Assembly (NCBI RefSeq): GCF_003182135.1
Contig: NZ_QGTL01000005.1
Span: 248,001-312,000 of the forward strand
Origin: Nocardia neocaledoniensis
Lineage (GTDB): Bacteria > Actinomycetota > Actinomycetes > Mycobacteriales > Mycobacteriaceae
Direction: 5' to 3'
DNA: 64,000 nt
In this document: positions 26,420-34,685 of the stretch, piece after piece
Numbering within the stretch: the stretch's first letter is position 1
Layout: every line of letters starts with the position of its first letter
Translations under genes and position numbers: made by a program
The notes under the pieces: model-generated
The model's input: only the letters and a program-made list of their open reading frames with translations
What the model was told of the DNA's origin: nothing
The model's database searches: none

Positions 26420-27685
26420 GTGGGACATCTGCTGATGGTGGAGAGCTGGGTCGGCTCGATGAGCACCCTGCTCCCGGCGGGAATCAAGGACAGCGGTCAC
26501 GAATTCAGCTTTCTGACCAGGAGGCTCGGGCACTACCTGCGGCCCGACAGCCCGACACCCCACCCGCTGCTCGGCGCGGCGAACGTGTTCACCGCCGACA
26601 CCAACGACGAGGCGGAACTGCTGCCCTACGTGCGAAAACTGCACGCGCTGTTCGGCTTCGACGGCGTGCTCACCTCGTGTGACTACTACCTGCCGACGGT
26701 GGCCGCGATCGCCGCCGACCTGGGCCTGCCCGGGCCTGGCCGCGCGGCCGTCGCCGCGGCGTGCAGCAAGCACCGGACCAGGGAGATCTGCGCGGCCGCC
26801 GGGGTGGCGGGTCCGGCTTTCGCGGTGGCGACGCGGTGGGACGAGATCGCCGATGCCGCTACCACGCTCGGCTATCCCCTGGTGGTGAAGCCGGTCGACC
26901 TGTGCGGCGGGATGTTCGTGTCCCGCGTGGACGACGAGACGCAGCTGCGGGCCGCGGTGGACCGGATCGCGGACTTCCCGGTGAACGCGCGCGGCCAGCG
27001 GCGCGCGCCGCAGATCCTGCTCGAAGAGTGCGTGGACGGACCGGAATTCAGCGTGGAGACGGTGACCGCGGGCGGGCGGACCACGGTGCTCGGCATCACC
27101 GACAAACGGATCACCGGCGCCCCCGCGTTCATCGAGGCGGGCCACATGTTCCCGGCGGCGCTGGGCCCGGACGACTCGGCGGCGATCACCGCACTCGCCG
27201 TCGCGGCCGTCGAGGCGCTGGAACTCGACGCCACCGTCGCGCACACCGAGATCAGGCTGGGCGCGGACGGGCCACGCCTGATCGAGGTGAACCCCCGACC
27301 GGCGGGTAATCGGATCACCGAGCTGGTGCGCAGGGTCACCGGGATCGACCTGGCGGCGGTGCACGCCCAGGTCGCGGCAGGAGCTACCCCCGATCTGACC
27401 CCGCGACCGACCGGAATCGGTAGCGCCGCCATCGCTTTCGCCGTCCCGGCCGAGTCGGGCGTGCTGGCCGGCGTCGACGGCGCGGACGGGTGGGCGGGCG
27501 ACGGCAGGATCGTCGAGCAGAAGCTGGCGCGACCCGGCGCCGAGGTGCGGCGGGCCACCGACAACAACACCTACCTCGGGCATGTGATGGTCGTCGACGA
27601 AACACCGGGCACGGCGGGGGATCTCGCGCAGGGCTTGATCGACGACCTGCGGGTCGAGCTCGTCGCGGCCGGTGATCACGCGTGA
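26420..27685 (+). CDS. ATP-grasp carboxylate-amine ligase
   Basis: A protein of about 421 residues with an ATP-grasp domain. A lysine in CSKHRTREICA at about residue 117, YPLVVKPVDLCGGMFV near 155, LLEECVDGPEFSVETV, and HTEIRL followed by LIEVNPRPAGNRITELV (metal-binding Glu/Asn) are all present. It should join a carboxylate, activated as acyl phosphate, to an amine. The start is uncertain: GTG 26420 has GGAGG four bases upstream, and ATG 26435 is the alternative. It is the first gene of an eleven-gene operon behind the Zur-like box. It probably makes the amide bond of the small metabolite. Confidence 0.88.
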   Translation: MGHLLMVESWVGSMSTLLPAGIKDSGHEFSFLTRRLGHYLRPDSPTPHPLLGAANVFTADTNDEAELLPYVRKLHALFGFDGVLTSCDYYLPTVAAIAADLGLPGPGRAAVAAACSKHRTREICAAAGVAGPAFAVATRWDEIADAATTLGYPLVVKPVDLCGGMFVSRVDDETQLRAAVDRIADFPVNARGQRRAPQILLEECVDGPEFSVETVTAGGRTTVLGITDKRITGAPAFIEAGHMFPAALGPDDSAAITALAVAAVEALELDATVAHTEIRLGADGPRLIEVNPRPAGNRITELVRRVTGIDLAAVHAQVAAGATPDLTPRPTGIGSAAIAFAVPAESGVLAGVDGADGWAGDGRIVEQKLARPGAEVRRATDNNTYLGHVMVVDETPGTAGDLAQGLIDDLRVELVAAGDHA

Positions 27686-28509
27686 TCGACTCCACGGTGC
27701 GGCCGGCCTCGGTCGGTGACCTCGTCGCGTGGGCCCGCGCGGGCATGCTCGGCGTCGACCCGGCGAGCGTGCGCGCGTCGACGGCGTTCCTCACCACCTA
27801 CGGCACCCGCCATCCGGGCCGGAACACGTCCTACCGCAACGAGATTCTCAGTATCCGGGTGGGCGCCGCCGTCGGTTCCTGCGCGCTCGAGCCCGGCAGC
27901 GCGACCGGTGAACTGGTCGACGAGTGCGTCGCCGCGACGATCGCGGACCTGCTCGACCATCCCGCGCCCGCGGTCCGGATCGCGGCGCTGGACGCCTACC
28001 TGATGCATGTCGCACCACATCCGCGGGCCGGCGGGCGGCCGGGGGAGCCGGTCGTGATCGACGGGCCGACCTCGCTGGCGAAGTCGCGGCGCCGAGCCGC
28101 CACCGTCGTGGACCTGTTGCCCGCCGGGGTCGGCCGAGTCCTCGTGGTCGGCGTGGTCGGATCCTTGCTCGCCGAGCTCCGCGCGCGCGAGATCGGTTAC
28201 CTGCCCTGCGATCTCGCGGGCGGGGTCACCGAATGGGGTGAGCCGGTGTACGAGTCAGTGGCCGCCGCGCCCTCCGATGTCGACGCGATCCTGGCCACCG
28301 GGATGTCACTGGGCAACGGCGGCTTCGACGAGCTGCGCGGCATCGCAGCCCGCCGGGACGCTCCGTTGGTGCTGTTCGCCCAGACCGGCAGCGCCGTGCT
28401 GCCCTGGTTCCTCGGCGTCGGGGTGCACGCGGTGTCGGCCGAGCCGTATCCGTTCTTCTCGCTCGACGGCGGACCGAGCACGGTGTTCACCTATCGGGAG
28501 CAGCTGTGA
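27682..28509 (+). CDS. DUF364-type Rossmann protein (putative heavy-metal chelation family)
   Basis: A 275-residue protein. The C-terminal half (about 105-270) matches the DUF364 pattern: VGRVLVVGVVGSLLAELRAR, then AILATGMSLGNGGFDELR, and a late GVGVHAVSAEPYPFFSLDGG. The N-terminal part may correspond to DUF4213, less clearly. Pfam describes this family as putative heavy-metal chelation proteins; no enzymatic activity is established to my knowledge. GTG 27682 overlaps the ATP-grasp stop. Its role in the operon could be metal handling or a biosynthetic step. Confidence 0.7.
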   Translation: MIDSTVRPASVGDLVAWARAGMLGVDPASVRASTAFLTTYGTRHPGRNTSYRNEILSIRVGAAVGSCALEPGSATGELVDECVAATIADLLDHPAPAVRIAALDAYLMHVAPHPRAGGRPGEPVVIDGPTSLAKSRRRAATVVDLLPAGVGRVLVVGVVGSLLAELRAREIGYLPCDLAGGVTEWGEPVYESVAAAPSDVDAILATGMSLGNGGFDELRGIAARRDAPLVLFAQTGSAVLPWFLGVGVHAVSAEPYPFFSLDGGPSTVFTYREQL

Positions 28510-29588
28510 TCGCCGCGCAGCCCGCGCTGCTGCGCCTGATCGGCAACACCCCCGTCACCCGCGTCGCGGCCGGAAACAGCTGGTACACGGCCAAACTGGA
28601 GTCGGCGAGCGTCGCGGGCATGAAGGCGAGGGCAGCGGTCTCGATGCTGCGGGCGGCCGCGGCCCGCGGCGATCTCGCGCCGGGCGCGACGGTGATCGAA
28701 TCCACCAGCGGCACCCTCGGTCTGGGGCTGGCGCTGGCGGGCAAGGCGCTCGGGCACCCGGTACGGCTCGTGGTCGACGACGAGCTCGAACCCGATCTGC
28801 GCGCCCTGTTCTCGGCGTACGGCATCGGACTCGACGTCGTCACCGAGCCGCATCCGACCGGCGGGTGGCAGCAGGCCCGGCTGGATCGGCTCGCCGAGCT
28901 GGTGGCCGCCGAGCCGGGCGCGTTCTGGCCCGACCAGTACGACAATCCCGACAACGCCGCAGGCTACCGGGCGATGGGCGCGGAGATCCTCGACCAGGTC
29001 GACGCCGTCGACGTGCTGGTCGCCGCGATCGGCTCGGGCGGGCACTGCGCCGGGCTCAGCCGGGTCCTGCGCGAGCGCTGGCCCCGGCTGCGGGTGATCG
29101 GCGTGGACGCGGTGGGCTCGCGCATCTTCGGCCAGCCCGACCGGCGCAGGCTCATGCGCGGGCTCGGCAGCAGCATCCTGCCCCGCAATGTCGCCTACGC
29201 CGATTTCGACGAGGTGCACTGGGTCGGCTCGGCCGAGGCCGTCGCGTCGTGCCGTCGGCTGGCGGCGGCGACCGGTCTCGCGGGCGGCTGGAGCACCGGC
29301 GCGGCGGCACTGGTGGCCGGCTGGGTGGCCGAGCGGGAACCGGGCGCACGGGTGCTCACCGTGTTCCCCGACGGTCCGCACCGCTACCTGCGCACCATCT
29401 ACGACGACGACTGGTGTCGCGCGCACGGCCTGGGGGCCGGCGTCGCGACGTCCCCGACCGTGCTGACCACCCCCGAGGAGGAGGCGCACGGCTGGGCTCG
29501 GTGCGCGATCGTGCGGGACCCCGCGGCGCGACAGTCCGCGCCGGGCTCGTTCGCCGTGCCGGACTCCGCCGAGGAGGTGACGGCGTGA
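28506..29588 (+). CDS. Cysteine-synthase-like PLP enzyme (SbnA-related fold)
   Basis: A 360-residue fold-type II PLP enzyme. It starts LLRLIGNTPVTRV, with Lys40 in SVAGMKARAAVSML as the PLP lysine. The substrate loop reads ESTSGTLGLGLA, where the usual asparagine of TSGNTG is threonine, and the phosphate loop is GSGGHCAG. Relatives replace the beta group of O-acetyl- or O-phosphoserine; SbnA uses phosphoserine and glutamate toward 2,3-diaminopropionate. No SbnB-like partner is nearby, but a phosphorylating GHMP kinase is. GTG 28506 overlaps the upstream stop. Confidence 0.85.
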   Translation: MIAAQPALLRLIGNTPVTRVAAGNSWYTAKLESASVAGMKARAAVSMLRAAAARGDLAPGATVIESTSGTLGLGLALAGKALGHPVRLVVDDELEPDLRALFSAYGIGLDVVTEPHPTGGWQQARLDRLAELVAAEPGAFWPDQYDNPDNAAGYRAMGAEILDQVDAVDVLVAAIGSGGHCAGLSRVLRERWPRLRVIGVDAVGSRIFGQPDRRRLMRGLGSSILPRNVAYADFDEVHWVGSAEAVASCRRLAAATGLAGGWSTGAAALVAGWVAEREPGARVLTVFPDGPHRYLRTIYDDDWCRAHGLGAGVATSPTVLTTPEEEAHGWARCAIVRDPAARQSAPGSFAVPDSAEEVTA

Positions 29589-30622
29589 AACTCACCTGGA
29601 CCACCGCACGACTGGAACTCGCAGTCCCGCTGCGGATCTCGCGGGCGGCGATGACCGGCCGCGACGCGGTGTGGGTGTGCCTGACCGACGACGGCCACGC
29701 CGGATACGGCGAGGTGGTCACCAGTCCACGGGCCCGCCTCGACACCGCGCGGATCGACGCCACCCTGACCGGCATCGCCGAGGCGATCACCCAGGACAGC
29801 GATCCGGCGGCCCTGCGCGCGCGGTTGCCCCGGCTGCGGGCGGACTTCGCGGACGCACTCGCCGTCGTCGCGGCGGTCGACAGCGCCGTCCACGACCTGC
29901 TCGCCCGCCGCGCGGGCGTCACCGTCGGCGCCCTTCTCGGACTGCCGCACCGGGATTCGGCGCCGACCGCGTACACGATCGGCATCATGCCCACGGTGGA
30001 AGCGGCCGACACCGCGAGGCGACTGCGCGCCGACGGTTTCGGTGTCCTGAAGATCAAAGCCGGGGCCGGGGATCCGGCGGCCGACCTCGCCCGCGTCCGC
30101 GCCATCCGCGACGCCGCGCCCGGCGCCGAACTGCTGCTCGACCCGAACGGCGGGTGGACCGCCGAGGTCGCGATCGGCGTGCTCACGGCGATGGCCGACC
30201 TCGGCATCGCCGCGGTGGAACAACCGGTCGCGGCCGGTGACCACCGGGCACTGGGCCGCGTGGCGCGAGCCGTGCCGATGCCGATCGTGGCCGACGAGGA
30301 CGCGGGCACCGTCGAGGACCTGCGCCTGCTGCCGCCCGAGATCGCCGGCATCAACATCAAACTCGCCGAATGCGGTGGCCTCGACGCCGCCCGCGCGATG
30401 ATCGCTTGGGCCGAGCGGCACGGCAAACACGTGCTGCTGGGCTGTCAGGCCAGCAGCACGCTCGGCATCGCCCCCGCTGTCCAGCTGATCGGTGCCGCCC
30501 GCTGGATCGACCTGGACGGGCACCTGTTGCTGGCCGAGGACCCGTGGACCGGGCTCGGCGGCCACGACGGTGTACTGCGCCGACCGGCCGCCCCCGGGCT
30601 CGGCGTCGAGGTGCGCGGGTGA
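29585..30622 (+). CDS. Enolase-superfamily enzyme, dipeptide-epimerase-like
   Basis: A 345-residue member of the muconate-lactonising/dipeptide epimerase branch. The catalytic KxK is K156-I-K158 in FGVLKIKAG. Metal ligands are D186 (LLLDPNGGW), E212 (AAVEQPV) and D237 (IVADEDAG), with K259 in NIKLAECGG as the opposite base. This arrangement permits alpha-proton abstraction and racemisation or epimerisation of an aminoacyl unit. o-Succinylbenzoate synthase-like activity is the main alternative. GTG 29585 overlaps the PLP enzyme's stop. Confidence 0.87.
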   Translation: MKLTWTTARLELAVPLRISRAAMTGRDAVWVCLTDDGHAGYGEVVTSPRARLDTARIDATLTGIAEAITQDSDPAALRARLPRLRADFADALAVVAAVDSAVHDLLARRAGVTVGALLGLPHRDSAPTAYTIGIMPTVEAADTARRLRADGFGVLKIKAGAGDPAADLARVRAIRDAAPGAELLLDPNGGWTAEVAIGVLTAMADLGIAAVEQPVAAGDHRALGRVARAVPMPIVADEDAGTVEDLRLLPPEIAGINIKLAECGGLDAARAMIAWAERHGKHVLLGCQASSTLGIAPAVQLIGAARWIDLDGHLLLAEDPWTGLGGHDGVLRRPAAPGLGVEVRG

Positions 30623-31935
30623 ACACGGTGCGGACCTTTCGCACGCTGCCCCTGTCGGTGCGGCTGCTGCTGACCAACCAGCTCGTCGGCAATATCGGCT
30701 TCTATCTGCTGGTGCCGTTCCTGGCCGACTATCTGCTCGACGATCTGGCCCTGTCGGCGGCTGTCGTCGGCGTGGTGCTCGGCGTGCGCAACCTCAGCCA
30801 GCAGGGCCTGTTCCTCATCGGCGGGTCGGCCTCGGATCGGCTGGGCGCGCGCGGCGTGATCGTCGTCGGCATCGCGATCAGGGCGGTCGGATTCGGGCTC
30901 TTCGCGATCGGCGGATCGCTGCCGGTGGTGCTGCTGGCCTCGGTGCTCACCGGGTTCGCCGGCGCGCTGTTCAACCCGGCCGTGCGGGCCTACATCGCCC
31001 GCGACAGCGGCGAGCGGTCCGCGGAGGCGTTCGCGTTGTTCAACGTGTTCGGCAACGCGGGGTCGGCGATCGGGCCCGTGGTGGGCACCGTGCTCGTCGC
31101 CGCGGGGTTCCGCCTCACGGCGGTGGTCGCCGCGGCGATTTTCGCCGCGCTGGCTGTCGCGCAGTGGCTGCTCCTGCCCGCGAAGGCCGTGGCGGCCTCG
31201 GACGGGGGAGTGCGCGCCGACTTCGCGACCGTGTTCACCGACCGGCGGTTCTGGGCGTTCGCCATGGCACTCATGCCGATGTTCGCGCTGCAGAGCCAGA
31301 TCTATTTCCTGTTCACCCTGCAGGCCCAGGACAGCGCCGCACCCGGGCACGGCCCGGCGGCGGTGGCGGCGCTGTTCGTCGTGGAGACCGTCGCGGTGGT
31401 GAGCTTGCAGGTCCGGGTCACCGGGTTGCTGGTGCGCCGCACAGAGCGCGGCCCGGCGATGGCGGCCGGGATGGCGATCATGGGCGCGGCCTTCCTCGTC
31501 CCGCCCGCCGCCGCCCACCTGTCGCGCGGCTCCGGTACCGGGGTCGCCGACACCGCGTTCCGCGTCGCGCCGGTCCTGTTCGCAGCGGTCCTGCTGGCCA
31601 TCGGGGTGACGGCGGTGCAGCCGTTCGTCAACGAGGCCATCGGCCGGTTCGCCGGCGCGCGGCTGACCGGCACCTACTTCGGCGCGTTCTATCTGGCCTC
31701 CGGCCTGTTCACCGTCACCGCGACCTCGGTCACCGGCGCGGTGCTCGACCGGGCAGGCGGATCGCTGACCTGGCCGCCCGCCCTGCTGTGCGCGGCGGCG
31801 GGCCTTGGCTCGGCGGCCGCGGTCCTGGTGCTGCACCGGCGCGCGACGCTGCCCGGCCCCGAAACCACCTCTCCTCCACCAGTTCCGGCGTCCACAGCGC
31901 GCCCGGCGAAAGGCACCGATGACGATGGCGAGTAA
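30619..31935 (+). CDS. MFS exporter (about 12 helices)
   Basis: A 438-residue transporter with about 12 hydrophobic helices. The cytoplasmic loop motif A is degenerate: GGSASDRLGARGVIVVG. Placement inside a biosynthetic operon that also carries an importer suggests it exports the product, as MFS proteins do for several siderophores; this is inference. GTG 30619 overlaps the epimerase stop, and the C-terminus is a Pro/Ser-rich hydrophilic tail. The methyltransferase gene overlaps it by 17 bases. Confidence 0.88.
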   Translation: MNTVRTFRTLPLSVRLLLTNQLVGNIGFYLLVPFLADYLLDDLALSAAVVGVVLGVRNLSQQGLFLIGGSASDRLGARGVIVVGIAIRAVGFGLFAIGGSLPVVLLASVLTGFAGALFNPAVRAYIARDSGERSAEAFALFNVFGNAGSAIGPVVGTVLVAAGFRLTAVVAAAIFAALAVAQWLLLPAKAVAASDGGVRADFATVFTDRRFWAFAMALMPMFALQSQIYFLFTLQAQDSAAPGHGPAAVAALFVVETVAVVSLQVRVTGLLVRRTERGPAMAAGMAIMGAAFLVPPAAAHLSRGSGTGVADTAFRVAPVLFAAVLLAIGVTAVQPFVNEAIGRFAGARLTGTYFGAFYLASGLFTVTATSVTGAVLDRAGGSLTWPPALLCAAAGLGSAAAVLVLHRRATLPGPETTSPPPVPASTARPAKGTDDDGE

Positions 31936-32752
31936 CGGACCCGTCGTGTTCAGCGAGAACCTGCTCACCGACAACCCCGCCCTCTACGAACGCACCTTCC
32001 CCGACTCCGGGGAACGCAACGCCCGCTTCGTGCACGACCTGGTGACCCGCTTCGGGACCGGTCCGGCGATCCGGCTGCTCGATGTCGGCTGTGGCACCGG
32101 CCGCGACGCGGCCCGCCTGGCCGAACTCGGCTACCGGGTCGGCGCGGTCGACATCTCGCCGCGCATGGTCGACTACGCGCGGCAGCGCCATCCCGGCCTC
32201 ACGGTGGCGGTGGGTGACGCCCGCACCGTGCGCACCGACGAGCCGGTCGACGTGCTCACCTGCCTCGGCAGCACCCTGCTGCACCTGCACGACAGCACCG
32301 ATCTCGTCGCCGCGCTGCGCAGCTTCCACGACTGTCTGCGCCCCGGCGGGCTCGCGGTCTTCGAGATGCGCAACGGCGCCTTCCTGCTGACCGACCGTGG
32401 ACGACGTGAACTGCTCGACGAGGAACTGGTGCGCGAGGTCGAGTGGGAAGGCGTCGCCTACACCTCACGCACCTCGCTGCGCGTCGACCTGCCCGGCCAG
32501 CTGCTGCGCCGACGCCGCGCATGGTCCTGGCCCGGCTGCCAGGACCCGGTCGTCCAGCACACGGCCTGGCGCCTGCTGTTCCCGCGCGAGCTGCGATTCC
32601 TGTTGAGCCTGGCCGGTTTCGACGTGCTGGCGCTGTTCGACGAGCCGGGACCACTGACCGAGCCCGCCTGGCCGGGCGAGGGCGTGCTCTCCGAAGAGCT
32701 CACCGGTGACCGGCTCCACGTCGTCGCCCGCCGGGCCGGGGTGACCGGGTGA
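31919..32752 (+). CDS. Class I SAM-dependent methyltransferase
   Basis: A 277-residue Rossmann methyltransferase. The SAM motif is IRLLDVGCGTGRDAARLAE, the acidic residue ending strand 2 is in VGAVDISPRMV, and post-motif segments read VLTCLGSTLLHL and LRPGGLAVFEMRNG. It probably N- or O-methylates the operon's product or an intermediate. The ATG at 31919 follows GAAAGG; a second ATG is two codons later. Confidence 0.88.
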   Translation: MTMASNGPVVFSENLLTDNPALYERTFPDSGERNARFVHDLVTRFGTGPAIRLLDVGCGTGRDAARLAELGYRVGAVDISPRMVDYARQRHPGLTVAVGDARTVRTDEPVDVLTCLGSTLLHLHDSTDLVAALRSFHDCLRPGGLAVFEMRNGAFLLTDRGRRELLDEELVREVEWEGVAYTSRTSLRVDLPGQLLRRRRAWSWPGCQDPVVQHTAWRLLFPRELRFLLSLAGFDVLALFDEPGPLTEPAWPGEGVLSEELTGDRLHVVARRAGVTG

Positions 32753-33816
32753 CGGGGCAGACCAGAATCGGCGTGGGCAGCGCCTTCGGCAGTTGCGGCG
32801 AGCTGCTGCAGGGCGTCACCGCCGAGGACGATCGGCACTTCCTGGTCACGCTGCCCATCCGCGGCGGCTCGGTCGCGCTGTTCGAACCGGGTGGCCCCGA
32901 CGTCCGGGTCTACCCGCCCCACAAGACGAAGGCGCTGCGCCTGGCGACCGGCATGATCGAGCGCTCCGCCGCGCTGCGCGGCGGACGGCTGACGGTGTTC
33001 AGCGACCTGCCCGAGGGCAAGGGCCTGGCCAGTTCCACCGCCGACCTCGTCGCCACCGCGCGCGCGATCGCCGACGCCGAACATCGGACCGCGTCGACGG
33101 CCGAGATCGAGGCCGGACTGCGCGTCATCGAACCCTCCGACGGCGTGATGTATCCGGGCTCGGTGGCCTATTGTCACCGTGAGGTGCGCTTGCTCGCGCG
33201 GCTGGGTCAGTTGCCCGCGCTCACCGTCGTCGTCGGTGACGAGGGCGGCGCGGTCGACACCGTCGAATTCAATCGTCGCCCACGGCCGTTCAGCGCGGCC
33301 GTGAAGGGCGAGTACAGCGCCCTGCTGGCCCGCCTCGGCACCGCGATCGCCCGGCGCGACGCCGCGGGCATCGGCGCCGTGGCGACCCGCAGCGCCGTGC
33401 TGAGCGCGGCCCTGCGTGACCGCCCGCACCTGGACGCCACGATCGCGGCGGCGTGCGAGGCGGGCGCGCTCGGCGTCGTGGTCGCCCACAGCGGCACCAC
33501 GACGGGGCTCCTGCTCGACGACAGCGATGCCGACTACCGGCGCAAAGTCGTCGCCGCCCAGCGGATCTGCGCCGAGTTCGCGGATTCGGTGAGCGTGCAC
33601 CACACCTGGCGGCCCTCGCCCCCCGACGGTGCGCAGCCGCAGGCCGCCGGGGGTTCCGGCCATGATCACGCGATCCCGCCACTCGGCGAGCGCGCCCGCG
33701 AACACGTCCGGGGCCTCGCCGGTGGCCGCGCCGAGGCACTGCCCGGCCGCGGTGGCATCGCACGCTCGGTGGGCCCGGCGGCGCACCAGGAACCGGCGGA
33801 AGTGTGGGTGCGATGA
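32749..33816 (+). CDS. GHMP kinase, PduX/L-threonine-kinase-like
   Basis: A 355-residue GHMP kinase. GSCGELLQG at residues 14-22 and PEGKGLASSTADLVATA at about 87-103 match the pattern of PduX-type L-threonine kinases, and HSGTTTGLLLDDSD supplies the third GHMP motif. It should phosphorylate a hydroxyl of a small molecule, perhaps threonine, serine or homoserine. PduX proteins act in cobalamin synthesis, but no CobD-like decarboxylase or other B12 gene is here. The last 65 or so residues are a low-complexity tail not typical of the family. GTG 32749 overlaps the methyltransferase stop. Confidence 0.82.
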   Translation: MTGQTRIGVGSAFGSCGELLQGVTAEDDRHFLVTLPIRGGSVALFEPGGPDVRVYPPHKTKALRLATGMIERSAALRGGRLTVFSDLPEGKGLASSTADLVATARAIADAEHRTASTAEIEAGLRVIEPSDGVMYPGSVAYCHREVRLLARLGQLPALTVVVGDEGGAVDTVEFNRRPRPFSAAVKGEYSALLARLGTAIARRDAAGIGAVATRSAVLSAALRDRPHLDATIAAACEAGALGVVVAHSGTTTGLLLDDSDADYRRKVVAAQRICAEFADSVSVHHTWRPSPPDGAQPQAAGGSGHDHAIPPLGERAREHVRGLAGGRAEALPGRGGIARSVGPAAHQEPAEVWVR

Positions 33817-34685
33817 TCACCGTGGAACAGATCCGCTTCGGTTACGACGGCCGGATCACCCTGGACGACATCACCTTCCAGGTCGAGACGGGGTCGATCG
33901 TCGGCCTGATCGGGCCCAACGGGTCAGGGAAGTCCACCCTGCTGCGCCTGATGTACCGGGCGTTGCGCGCCGAGTCGGGGGCCATCGCCGTCGACGGGAC
34001 CGCGGTCGAGGGGTTGCGTGGGCGCGAGCTGGCGGCGCGGCTCGCGGTGGTCGCGCAGGAGGCGCCCCCCGACACGCCGGTGACCGTCGCCGAGACCGTT
34101 CTGCTCGGCCGTTCACCGTGGGTCGGTGCGTACCAGGGCTATTCGCGTGCCGACCGGATCGCCGCCGCGGCCGCGCTCACCCACGTCGGCGCCAGGGCGC
34201 TGGCCGACCGCCGCTACGCGACGCTGTCCGGCGGGGAACGCCAGCGCGTCCTGATCGCCCGTGCCCTCGCCCAGCACGCCGACCACCTGTTGCTCGACGA
34301 GCCGACGAACCACCTCGACATCCGCTATCAGCACGAATTGCTCGGACTGGTCAAGGAACTCACCGCCACCACCACCATCGTGGTGCTGCACGACCTGAAT
34401 CTGGCCGCGCGCTACTGCGATTCGCTGGTGCTGCTCGACCGCGGGCGCGTCGCGGCCGCGGGGTCCGTCGACGAGGTGCTGACCCCGGAGCTGCTCGAAC
34501 CGGTCTACGGCATCGCCGTGCGGCGCACGAGTGCCTTCGGCGCCCCGCAACTCCTGTTCGGACCCACCGAGCAGGACACGCCGCAGGACGACCTGGCGAC
34601 CGGGCCGGAAAACGGTGAATCAGCGTGCGCGCCGGCACCTTCGGCAACGGTGCTCGACACGGCGAGAAAGGCCACGTCCCGATGA
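33813..34685 (+). CDS. ABC transporter ATPase, FepC/BtuD siderophore type
   Basis: A 290-residue ATPase. Walker A is GPNGSGKSTLLRLMYR, the signature is LSGGERQRVLIARAL, Walker B is HLLLDEPTNHLDI, and the switch region is VVLHDLNLAARYCD, all typical of iron-siderophore/cobalamin importers. A C-terminal extension of about 40 residues is unusual and probably disordered. ATG 33813 overlaps the kinase stop. It pairs with the FecCD permease and binding lipoprotein downstream. Confidence 0.93.
   Translation: MITVEQIRFGYDGRITLDDITFQVETGSIVGLIGPNGSGKSTLLRLMYRALRAESGAIAVDGTAVEGLRGRELAARLAVVAQEAPPDTPVTVAETVLLGRSPWVGAYQGYSRADRIAAAAALTHVGARALADRRYATLSGGERQRVLIARALAQHADHLLLDEPTNHLDIRYQHELLGLVKELTATTTIVVLHDLNLAARYCDSLVLLDRGRVAAAGSVDEVLTPELLEPVYGIAVRRTSAFGAPQLLFGPTEQDTPQDDLATGPENGESACAPAPSATVLDTARKATSR

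Noticed and set aside
33629..33816. Alternative reading frame opposite the end of the GHMP kinase tail as a separate small gene
   Set aside because: The kinase frame keeps high G/C at third positions to its stop and overlaps the ABC ATPase start in the usual 4-base way; the alternative has no start signal.
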